NCBI GenBank assembly: GCA_030180135.1
Contig: CM058229.1
Span: 40,017,522-40,081,521 of the forward strand
Reading direction: 5' to 3'
DNA: 64,000 nucleotides
DNA from: Orychophragmus violaceus
Lineage: Eukaryota > Streptophyta > Magnoliopsida > Brassicales > Brassicaceae
Part shown: positions 10,453 through 19,953 of the stretch, one piece after another
Layout of the letters: each line of letters begins with the position of its first letter
How positions within the stretch are numbered: the first letter of the stretch is position 1
The notes under the pieces: model-generated
Told to the model about the DNA's origin: nothing
Database searches by the model: none
The model's input: only the letters and a program-made list of their open reading frames with translations
Position numbers and translations under genes: made by a program

Positions 10453-10890
10453 CTTAGGGAATGTCTATGGTATGACTGGACAGGGAAATATGGTCGCCGT
10501 TACTTATATTTATAGATGATTGTAGGTCTCAATGGTTCATATGCCATACAACGATTCAATGAATCAGACAACATGCTGAAATCCAAATATACAGCCATAG
10601 TAAAAAAGAATGAAAACTCTATCAATTGTGTACAGTATTTACGGATAGTTATAAATATAATCGAAAAAGGGATGGATAGTTCATTTGGATTCTAGATCCT
10701 ATGCTATGAGACCAAGATATTTGTACATCAGATACTAGTATTACAGGGCTATCATTATGATTCGTGTGAAATTTATAATTCCTATCCATATAGATTAAAA
10801 ATTCGCTATCCATATAGGTTCAAAGGGGCGAACAAAAAAAGGATGATATGAAGGCATAATGATGAACTAACATAGGGGATATACCATTAT
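10453..10890. other. Intergenic, no feature seen
   Basis: AT-rich sequence upstream of F-box-like copy 2 and downstream of the GRF zinc-finger gene. Only short phrases shared with other spacers of the F-box cluster (GATGGATAGTT) stand out. No gene, repeat boundary or RNA is recognised. Confidence 0.4.
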
Positions 10891-12683
10891 TCAACCATAA
10901 AAGAGTGCCTTTACATGGCCTAGCGTCCAAGCGGCTGAACAAACAGAGATGACCACGATCCAGATGATCTGCATCATGTTCATCCTGATCTGTATATGCC
11001 TCCTAGCACAAGGAGCTTTATTATTTCCTGCAACCTCGACTGAGTTTTGATATATCATGGTTTTTACCGGTTTTATACCATGATATAAGTCTGTTTTAGT
11101 GTCTTTTGGTGTTCCTTTAGAGTCTTTTGCAGGTTTTATTAGGTACACATACGTTTGGAGCAAAAGTGGAGATTATGGAGCTAATTGGAGCATTTTAAAG
11201 ATTTGACCCGAGAGGTTGTGTTCACTGTCCGAAACAGAGTACTGTGTCGATCGTTGCACACCTGCATCGATCGATGCACAGCGAGTTGGGCCAGACTCTC
11301 GGCGGTTTAATGAAGAATGCCAATATTGCGAAGATGCCCAGAAGTTCCAGATATTTACACAGAATCCCCAAGTCGTGTTTTAGCGATTTAATTAGGTTTT
11401 TAGCTTTTGTTTTACATACGCTTTCATAACTTAGAGCAGAGAGTTTTTAGAGTTTTGGGGCTGATCTGATCCTGTACTACATTCGTTTTGGAGAAGTTTT
11501 CGAACCCCTTTTATATTATAATCTCTTTTATGATTTCTATTAATTCATTGATTATGTTTACATCATCTATGTCTGAGTAGTTTCATAGTTAGGTTTAGGG
11601 TTTTTCATAGGGATTTCATGACTTGCTAGATATAATTAATTCAGTTAAGGATTCACATCAATAGATGTTCTTCAAACTAAATTGTGTTTAATGCTAGTTC
11701 TAACCTGATCAATTAGAATCTAGATCTTAGGTTGCTAAATACGACACGACAGTGTGGTTTAGAATATGAACTATTTAGGTTGAGCAATTTAATTACTCGC
11801 AAAGGAATTTGGTTTAATTAGATTGTGAACATATCGAACTTGGAATAAAAGCTGGTTTAAACTGTTAGTAATTGCAAAGGAATTTGGATTGCTGCACTTA
11901 GACTTAGAGAATTCTCGCAAAGGAATTTGGTTAATTCTATATCTGTGTTTTGAGTTCTAGAACTGAGTTTAATTAGATCCTGACTGAATGATTTATCTGC
12001 TTGTCTGATTTCCTGAGAACGCCCTAGACTTAGCGCCCTTAGTTTATTGCTTACAAACAACAACCTGCTGCTTGTTTACTTTCTTGCTTGCTTTTAGTTA
12101 ATTCAATACAATTTGCTTTTTGCTTTCTCCTAGTTTTATTTTCTTTAAGTTCTTGATTCTATCGTTGCCTAGAGTCCTCGTGGATTCGATCCCTAAGTAC
12201 TACAATTGATATGTTGTGCACTTGCAGTTAGTATAGGGTAAAACTCGAGACCTATCAAGTTTTTTCTTTTCATCTTGATCGCTACTTCGTCTCCAACAGA
12301 TTTCGACCACTTCTCTAGAACTTTGATGTCCTCTCGAATTTTCTTGACTTCCTTGGCAACCCTATCAACCTCTTTCATAATGGAGTCGTCCACCCACTCT
12401 CTTAAGTGACCTTCATCTGGGTGCTGCTTGTAAAAAAAGGGAGTTAAAAAAAGAAAATGAACAAAAAAGGAAATCTATAACGGACAATGGATTCCAGTTT
12501 TAATCTAACCCGGATAGCTACCGGGCATTTGAACCACCTGCGGTGAAGATTGGAAGGAGTTGTACCATAGCCTACTTCTATATCTTCGCCACACCAGCAC
12601 ATGGTTGGTTCTGCGACGCCAATAGGCCTACAAGGTAATGGTTCTTCAGAAGTAGGAGCAATTGAAGTAGACGTCAAACTCAT
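10891..12683 (-). pseudogene. GRF-type zinc-finger gene split by a solo LTR
   Basis: Exon 1 (12683-12510) encodes an N-terminal tail and a GRF zinc finger: CWCGEDIEVGYGTTPSNLHR followed by RWFKC. A short intron (about 12509-12427, GT...AG) leads to exon 2 with HPDEGHLREWVDDSIM and a coiled-coil-like segment (VDRVAKEVKKIREDIKVLEK). At 12258 the frame meets the LTR; it resumes at 11047 and ends with a transmembrane-like segment (MMQIIWIVVISVCSAAW) and the stop near 10891. Small GRF proteins with a C-terminal hydrophobic anchor are a large uncharacterised Brassicaceae family. Apart from the LTR I see no stop or frameshift; ignoring the LTR and one AGTTT copy keeps the frame open. Confidence 0.8.
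11048..12257 (+). mobile_element. Solo LTR of the Athila/Tat-type Ty3 family
   Basis: The LTR begins TGATATATCATGG and ends ACCTATCA. It is flanked by a perfect 5-bp duplication, AGTTT (11043-11047 and 12258-12262). No internal region is present, so this is a solo LTR produced by LTR-LTR recombination. It is in the opposite orientation to the related copies near 2 kb and 62 kb. A palindrome pair sits at 11248/11268 (20 bp apart, TGTCGATCGTTGCA and CATCGATCGATGCA). Confidence 0.9.
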
Positions 12684-13600
12684 AATTGTGAAGAGTGTTT
12701 TCGACCGACTGGGTGGACTCTTTCTTATAACCGGGTCAATAAGTTAAATGGACATATAGCATAGTAGGAAAAGTTTTGACAAGACAACTTTGGGTTACAT
12801 CTTTAGTTTTTTTTTAAACATTTTATTGGGAAAAGGGGTGATATCGGTTATATGTATCCATATTTATTGGCGACAATGGACAATACAGCCCCAAAAACTT
12901 GTGTTTAAAGTGACAATGAACCCCGGCTCAATTGCATTTGCAGGAGATGGGTTTGTACCAAACATAGAAGCATGGATAGTCTTCAGCGTCTGAAACTCCA
13001 TGTGTATCATCAATAAAAGGTTGGACTAAAATTCGAAAAACACATTCCTGGACATTCCCTAATGTCATCGTTATCTTTTGTTCCCATGTCAGCATCTTCA
13101 GATGGATGGGAAGATTCTATGTGGCGAGCACATTCACTTGGATATCTAGCGAATATGAGCTGTCGACTAATGCACTGGGATGTGAACTTGTTTATCTGAG
13201 CCGTCGAAAAATGCATGTACGAAAACGGACTAGCTTGGATTGGCAAGAGATGGGGATGTATCAGACAGAGAATCAAGTGCTTCAACAGTCTGATCGTTAA
13301 GAATTAGAGGGGATTCTCTAATGCTAGACGACCTCGGATTGCGAGATGTTTTCCTAAGAGTTGTAAAGCTGTTCGGCGAGATATCGAAGAGCACTTTTGT
13401 ACATAGAAACGGTTTCTTTAAACATATTCTCTGCGATGTAATTTCTTCTGGAATAGGTTCTTGTTACAATCGGCGACGAGACTGTTTTAAACAGGAGAGA
13501 AGCTTTTCAAGAGATACAATATCTCCAGCCCAGCCCAGCCCAGCCATGAACAACGTCTATATCACCAAACAACGGGTACAGTGACATCGACTTCATACAT
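12684..13600 (-). pseudogene. Possible third F-box-like remnant (about 13010-13440)
   Basis: Minus-strand translation near 13400-13270 gives VLFDISPNSFTTLRK, reminiscent of VFFDMIPGTFSRW in copy 2, and a further open frame at 13285-13010 contains DDIRECPGMCFSN, loosely like the GMCDICFW cluster. The two pieces are in different frames and interrupted by stops. No F-box part is visible. The similarity is short, so this is a tentative call; the rest of 12684-13600 is intergenic, upstream of the GRF gene start. Confidence 0.25.
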
Positions 13601-14350
13601 CTGTCTCTCGTCTCTTCCCCTCCCCCCCCCCCCCATCAAATGTGAATTTGTTTCTTTATCAAGTCAAGATAAAAAAAAATTTTGCAATCTGATTCTAAAA
13701 GGATGTTACAAAGTAGTCTAATTTAAATAGTAAATTAGCTCTAACTAGATTGGAAAGTAATTATGTTAGCTAACTAAATTGCAACTTATTTTGTTTCTTG
13801 CTAAGGGTTAAAATAGTTTTTTCATGCTTAAAATTGACTCAAAAATATAAAATTGCAAGAAGTTTTTGAAAGATATAAGATTATTATTACTTTACAAAAA
13901 GATACATTGGGTGCAATTAACTCGAGGAGTCAATACTTTTTTAGTCTAGACTTAAAAGCCCAATTTTAATTTCTCTTTAACTTTTGTTTTCCTTTTCAAA
14001 TTTGGGCAAATATTTATCTTAACATGATTTTGTATTTCGTTTTATTTTACAATCTACTCTTATCTTTTAATAGTTTTGTCTTTAGAATTCATATTTTATT
14101 AGTTTTCAAACGTTTTAAAATAATTTTCTGTAAATAATATTTTTATTTTAATTGCCTAAAAACATATTTACTTTTTTCTTCTCTAGTTTTATTTTTGTCA
14201 TTAGTTTTAGGGGATTTGCTCTTTTTAAACCATTATTTGGTTTTAGAAATTAAAATATACCCTTTTCGAAAAGAAATGAAAAACTAGACCATTCGGGATA
14301 GGAAAATACTCTGAACACCCTCGCGACTAAACAATAAATTAAAAGTTTAA
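13601..14350. other. AT-rich intergenic sequence
   Basis: A C-homopolymer (about 13622-13634) is followed by T/A-rich sequence with no open frame of note. It forms the left border of the GTAGACTTC-motif region; no element end could be placed. Confidence 0.4.
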
Positions 14351-14797
14351 ATTATCATATTAATCCTTAAGAAGTCTATCCAAGAAGTCTACATGAAAAG
14401 TCTGCTTTTTCCATATATGTTAAATTTAAATTATAAAATTTATAAAAAAAAAAATATTTATATCAAACCACTTTTTGAATAATCAAAATACATTCAAATG
14501 TTACATATGAAAAATAAAATTTGATACAAATAAGTCATATTTAACGAACATGTCTCAATAGAAAACTCTAGGTCATGAAGAAGAAGTCAATGGTGGAAGT
14601 CTTATATAAAAGTCTGCGGTAGAAATCTACTTTCTCAAGTCAGACCTAGAATAAAAATGACGGGATTATTGGGCGGAAAAAATTTAGGCGGGAAAGATTA
14701 GGCGGAAAAGATTTGAAATCGAAGTCTACCATAGAAGTCTATAGGAGAAGTCTTCGAGTGAAGTCTACTACATCGGATTTTTAACCTGAAAAATTTA

Positions 14798-14870
14798 CCC
14801 TCTATATAAAGAAATGACAATTTGGAAGCCCTAATTTTGTTAAAAAGAAAGAAAAAACTCTCTCTCTCTC
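14798..14870 (+). promoter_or_regulatory. Possible promoter: TATA box before a CT-rich leader
   Basis: CTCTATATAAAG near 14801-14812 is a good plant TATA box, and about 50 bp downstream begins a very long CT-rich tract, the kind of pyrimidine patch common around plant transcription starts and 5' leaders. No coding sequence follows before the Harbinger insertion. It may be the promoter of whatever gene the GTAGACTTC-rich element once carried; this is inference. Confidence 0.3.
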
Positions 14871-14903
14871 TAAAATGGCTCTTTCTCTCTCTAAATGGCT
14901 CTT

Positions 14904-14945
<42 letters not shown>

Positions 14946-15033
14946 TCCTCTCTCTCTCTAAAATGGCTCTCCTCTCTCTCTCTCCTCTCTATCTCTCTCT
15001 CTCCTCCTCATCTCTCTCTCTTCTCATCTCTCT

Positions 15034-15070
<37 letters not shown>

Positions 15071-15096
15071 ACTCTCATCTCTCTCTCTATCTCTCT

Positions 15097-15168
<72 letters not shown>
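14858..15168. repeat. (CT)n microsatellite
   Basis: Long CTCTCT tract with occasional interruptions (AAAATGGCT repeated three times near 14870, 14892 and 14960; short CCTC and AT breaks). The final 60 bp are nearly pure. Apparent open frames across it are artefacts of the dinucleotide repeat. Confidence 0.95.
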
Positions 15169-15169
<1 letters not shown>

Positions 15170-16089
15170 GTTTCTTTACATTTCTTTCTCTTTTGATTAA
15201 TTTTTTTGTTAGATTTGACCTATTTTCTTTATATTTTCTTGTATTATTTGCTTTTCTCTATTCTCATCTCTTAATGTCATCTTCATTTGTAGATATACAT
15301 ATCTAAAGTACATGAACATGTAAAGATCGCCTACAATCAATGGTACTTGAAGTTCTGAGCGGTTAAAGAAGGTAAAAATCGCTTCCGTTTAGTTTTTTTT
15401 TCCAATTTTTAGATTTTTCTCGTAATAGTAGACTTCGTTGAGAAGTCTACCTTATGCTAGTTCAACATTTAGGTTAATTTTGCAATTGACGTTTTGCAAT
15501 TGACATTATATTGTTGTTGTTGTAAACTTTCACTCTTCTTCATATTCAACCTTTAATATCTAAAAACTAAAAGAAATATCAAAAAAGTAATGAAGAATTT
15601 GTATTGTTTATGGTTGTGTTAGTAAGTAATTTAATTTAAAAGATATTCAATATTTATCTATTTAAATTGGTGAGTTCATGCTTTTTTAAGCTTTTTTATT
15701 ATGTGTTCACCAAAATTTGTCTATTTAAATGTTAATTTAGGAGGTGTTATTGGTTATATAATTTTAAATCAGCTCCATTAGAATTAAAATAGATCAGATT
15801 TTAAAAAATCTATTCATTTTAAAATGAATTGCTATTCAATTTCAATATTTTTTTTTAAAATCTGTATCAATGGATTTAAGAAATCAACGTGGTGTCATTT
15901 CTCATTTTTGCACTAGATTTAAAGTCAATAGTAATGATTATGCCATAACAAATCTATCGATAAGAGAAAACTAAAAACACAAAAAAAACTTTAAAGAAAA
16001 TAAAGGTAACTTAACAAAACAAGAAAATATGAAAAGAAACTAACCTATCGTACTAAGAAAACCAACCTAAAAACACACAAAACTCATAT

Positions 16090-17084
16090 TCATTCCATAT
16101 TGGTTTGAATCCATCCTAACCTTTCTTCCACAGACATACTAACAAAAACGTCTTGTATACCCAATTGATAAATTTGGGTAAGTGCTTTAAAACGAATACG
16201 TTGTTCCAAATCTGAAATTTCTTTGATAGCATCCCAAACATTAGTCTTTTTCTTCTCAGCTTCTTTTTGTTGTCTTTCTTTTTTTGCTGTATTAAATTCA
16301 AGATTTGATTGTTAATCGCTATCATTGGATTTTCCTCTTTTTGTGAAGTACTTTTTTCAGATCTAGCTTTTTTTTTTTGCTGAAGCTTCTCTGTACGACA
16401 TTCTGAAGTTGTCTGCGAATCAAAGGGTTCGAAAAAATCTTGAGACATATTATGATGAGTTGTTGCATCTAACTCATATATGTCGTCTAGACCATTCACA
16501 TGTTCTTCTCTTAAATCTCCTCCAACTTTGTATGTACGTGCATCAGTACTATCACTTAATCCAATAGCATTTTTCCCAGTAGCAACACCTTCCCCAAATA
16601 TGATTTGCAAATCATCAAAAAATTCAAACATTTCATAACGTAGATTTTTATCATTCGGATGTGCCTATGAAAATAATAAAACATATTAATAATATGTAAA
16701 ATTATAACAAAATAATAATTTTTAGAGAATCACACTTACTTTTAGATAAGCATCCCAAACTTCATCAGGTGCTGTCCATCTTTTTGTTACAGCATCCAAG
16801 CCAAAACCAGAAGAATAACGTTGAAGATTGATGCAACTTTGATACATTGATTTCAAATACTTCATTCTGCTTTGATAATTTTTGTAATCTTTTGGATGAC
16901 AAACTTCTTTATTGAGTTCTGGTAAAAGCTTTGTTTCAACGGTAAACTTACTCATTAAACCATTAAAATCACGCCAGTTATTATTGATCCCTTCTACAAG
17001 AAGTTGTATCAACAATTTGGTCTCATCTGGAGTCCATGGATTGTATTCACCTTTCTCCTTTTTCTTCTTTTGTGAATCTCCCAT
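16090..17084 (-). pseudogene. Harbinger MYB/SANT-like DNA-binding protein, frameshifted
   Basis: Exon 1 (17084-16740) starts MGDSQKKKKEKGEYN and contains a MYB/SANT-like (trihelix-type) domain: WTPDETKLLIQLLVEGI, a central YQSRMKYLKSMYQS, and TAPDEVWDAYLK. A GT...AG intron (16739-16665) leads to exon 2 with HPNDKNLRYEMFEFFDDL and an acidic linker. Near 16295 the frame shifts by one base; in the shifted frame the usual C-terminal helix continues (TNVWDAIKEISDLEQRI, then GIQDVFVSMSVEERLGWI) to the stop at 16090. In Harbinger elements this protein helps the transposase enter the nucleus and bind the ends. The shift makes it a likely pseudogene. Confidence 0.8.
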
Positions 17085-17829
17085 GATTATAAATATGCGC
17101 TGAATCACCAACAACAATACGTTAGTATAAAATACCAATTAAAGAATATGCACTAACATCGATGCATTAAATAATGAACGGAGTAGATGTATAAGAATAA
17201 GCTTGATGGTATAAGGATATATATACCACTGATTTTTAATCAATCGATGGTATAAGAATAAGCACTAAGGTTTTCTTATGGAATCGGATTTTTCTTCTTT
17301 GTGTTTGACGATGGGATAGGATATATATATATATACATTGATTGTGTTTAAGATAAACATGAAGTTAATATAAAGATAAACATGTAGTTATATAAAGATA
17401 AATATCAGATTTATCGTTTCTAACTAAAAAATTGCGATATAATATTTTTGTGATTATATGATGTTATCATTAGTAAAAAAAAATTCTATAAAAAATAATA
17501 TTTTGTTTTTCTTTGTTCAGATGATAACAATGATTTGGTTTACGGTAACTTCAAAGGCAGGAACAAAAACGATACCTTACAAGAAGCATGAGGTTGTGCC
17601 TTACTAAAAACAAATTAATATAATATTTGATCATATCAAGATGGTTATGTTGAGTCATGATAAATAACTAATAATAAAATCAGAAATATTAATAAATATT
17701 TGTTTAGGAAGAGGAAGCTAAATGACAAAATATTTAAGATAACCTATAAAGTTGCAAGATAATCAAGAAGAATATGAGGAAAACAAGTGGCACGATGATA
17801 GACAACCGAGTAGAAATTTAACATAAACT

Positions 17830-19205
17830 TTATCTTTGGCTACCAGTATTAGTTGCATCTCTCCACATATCTGTAGCTATGGTTAATCTCCACTGTTTTG
17901 CATCTTCTTGTTCTTGTGTTTCAACATTATTTTCGCCACCATTTTCCTCACCACCATTTTCTTCTGCATTCAGATTTCCAGTTTTTTCAAGAGTTCCATT
18001 TTGCTCTTCATCACTTAAAAAATCATCTGATCGACATTTTTTACGAAGAAAGTTATGTAAGGCTGCACATGCAAGAACTATCTCTGCTTGGGTCCTAATA
18101 GAAAATGGTGGTGCAGATTTAAAAATCAGAAACCGAGATTTAAATATACCAAAAATCCTCTCGATAACATTTCTTAAAGATGCATGGCGAAGGTTGAACA
18201 ATTCATTTTGATTTGCTGGATCTCGTCCTTCACCACGAAATTCTTGAAGATGATACCGAGTACTTCGTAGTGGAGCTAAGAAATTACGTCGATTTGGATA
18301 CCCACAATCAACTAAATAATATTTTTCTGAAAGATCGAAACACAATATATAACTTATTTTATTTAGAAAATATTTAATTGATTACTATTTTATTATATAG
18401 CTGAAACATAAATTTACCTTCAGGAACTTGCAGTCTGTTAGTTCTTCTTGTTAAGGCATCTTGTAAAACTTTTGAGTCGTGAGCCGACCCTTCCCATCCA
18501 CTTAGAACATATATGAACTCAAGATCAAAGTTACAAGCAGCTAATACGTTTTGCGAAATAACACCTTTTCGATTACGGTAACTTGCTTTTTCAGGACCTT
18601 TTACCATTGTGGTAATGTGAGTGTCATCAATAGCTCCAATACAATCCTAAAATGAAGCTAATAATTGTTAAAATATAAATTGAAAAAAATATTCAAAGAT
18701 AATATATATATATATATATATACCTTGAAGTAAAGATAAAATCTTGTGCTTTTGCTTATTTTCTCAGGAACAATATGACTAGGTTTAGCCATCAAACTTG
18801 GTGCGAGCGTATTTAAAGCTTTGAGAACCTTATGAAAATTCGTACTGTGAACTTTGATCTCTTAAAAGTGTCTATCGTAAGACAATATTTTGAACTTTGA
18901 CCAACTGTCATCAAAAACATAGCAACCATCTCTTCGACACACATATATCGTGTGTTTTCCAATCCTGTCTTTGTTCTAATAAGATAGCATAAATCTGCAA
19001 ATACATCAGGATACATACGATATAGCTGCCGAAAATGATTAGGATCCTGTTTCAAAGCCCTTTGTATATAATTATGTCCTTCTCTTGTGACTTGTCGCCT
19101 AACTGTGCGCGGAATTTGATTCTCATATGTAAAAAACGATCCCACAATCATTAATAGCATAATATCTAAATATGAATCATCTTCCTCGATAAAATTTTGT
19201 TCCAT
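17830..19205 (-). pseudogene. Harbinger transposase (DDE superfamily), three exons, frameshifted
   Basis: Exon 1 (19205-18724) encodes the helix-turn-helix N-terminus (RRQVTREGHNYIQRALKQD, then FLMTVGQSSKYCLTIDTFKR). A one-base frame change near 18850 precedes FHKVLKALNTLAPSLMAKP. Exon 2 (18646-18418) holds the first two catalytic Asp residues, IGAIDDTHI and GSAHDSKVL; exon 3 (18326-17830) holds the Glu in NVIERIFGIF. Introns are GT...AG. The triad is present; the residue after the first Asp is Asp instead of the usual Gly. The C-terminus is acidic with ENGGEENGGE repeats. The frameshift argues for loss of activity unless it is an assembly error. Confidence 0.85.
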
Positions 19206-19684
19206 TATTCAAAAACCTACAGTAAAAAATTGTTATACGATCACCACATATACATTGATTTGATTACTAAGTATGAAGAAATATAAATATAAAAAATTGT
19301 TATACGATCACCACATATACATTGATTATCACCACATATAAATATGAAGAAAAAGATAAAAAAGTTAGGCTTGCTCATATGATTGAAGAAAAAATTGTTT
19401 GGCTGAGAAAGTACCTTTTATCTCTGTTAGTGACAAGGAGACGATAAACTTTTTCAATGTGAAGATGACTTTTCCAATTCAATATAATAAATAGATATTT
19501 GATGAAAAGGAGACGATGGCTTTTGTTTAGCGAGGTCATGTCTTTATATATAACAGTGGTTGTATAAGGATTATGGATTCTATGAAATCTGAGGCTGAAA
19601 GGTGAGATTTCTAGTTATCATAATTTACGCACAATCTCTAGATTCGATTCATTCAAACTCTTTCAACTCAAATGAACTTTAATA

Positions 19685-19950
19685 ATCTATTAAATATGAA
19701 TAACAGTGGATTTTAATTATTGTACTTAAATCATTAATTCAATAACAGTAGATTTCAAATTCTTTTAGTGAAAAGATTACAACTACAAGAACCAATAACA
19801 CTAGATTTCAAAATCTTTAAATAGAGATATTTTGATTACTAAAACCAATAACAGTGAATTTAAATAAAAAAATTATAATCAATCATTGAATAACACTAGA
19901 TTTAAAAACCTATAGAATTAATTTAAAATCAACTATTGAATAACACCACC
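19685..19950. repeat. Subterminal repeats at the right Harbinger end
   Basis: The phrase AATAACA-(G/C)T(A/G)GATTT recurs about six times (near 19699, 19743, 19793, 19840, 19895, ending in AATAACACCACC at the TIR), roughly every 50 bp. Clustered subterminal motifs are the known transposase-binding arrangement in Harbinger elements. The left end has only weak counterparts. Confidence 0.6.
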
Positions 19951-19953
19951 TTA

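Larger units (their letters stand above)
14360..15739. repeat. GTAGACTTC-motif region, left part
   Basis: Five exact copies of the 9-mer GTAGACTTC or its complement GAAGTCTAC are visible (near 14394, 14721, 14760, 15428 and 15442), plus several one-mismatch versions. 15428-15450 is an inverted pair able to form a hairpin. 14640-14790 is directly repeated at about 20050-20210. GGCGGGAAA, the core of an E2F site, occurs near 14685. The Harbinger element at 15740 splits this region from its right part. Confidence 0.55.
15740..19950 (-). mobile_element. PIF/Harbinger DNA transposon, 4.2 kb
   Basis: Terminal inverted repeats are GGAGGTGTTATTGGTT at the left and GGTGGTGTTATTCAAT at the right (read inward). 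The 3-bp target duplication is TTA (15737-15739 and 19951-19953), as expected for PIF/Harbinger. Both standard genes are present on the minus strand: a DDE transposase (17830-19205) and a MYB/SANT-like protein (16090-17084). Each carries a frameshift, so the copy is probably inactive. It was inserted into the GTAGACTTC-motif region. Confidence 0.9.

Noticed and set aside
14822..15200. Leu/Ser-rich frames of over 100 codons
   Set aside because: They read through a (CT)n microsatellite.
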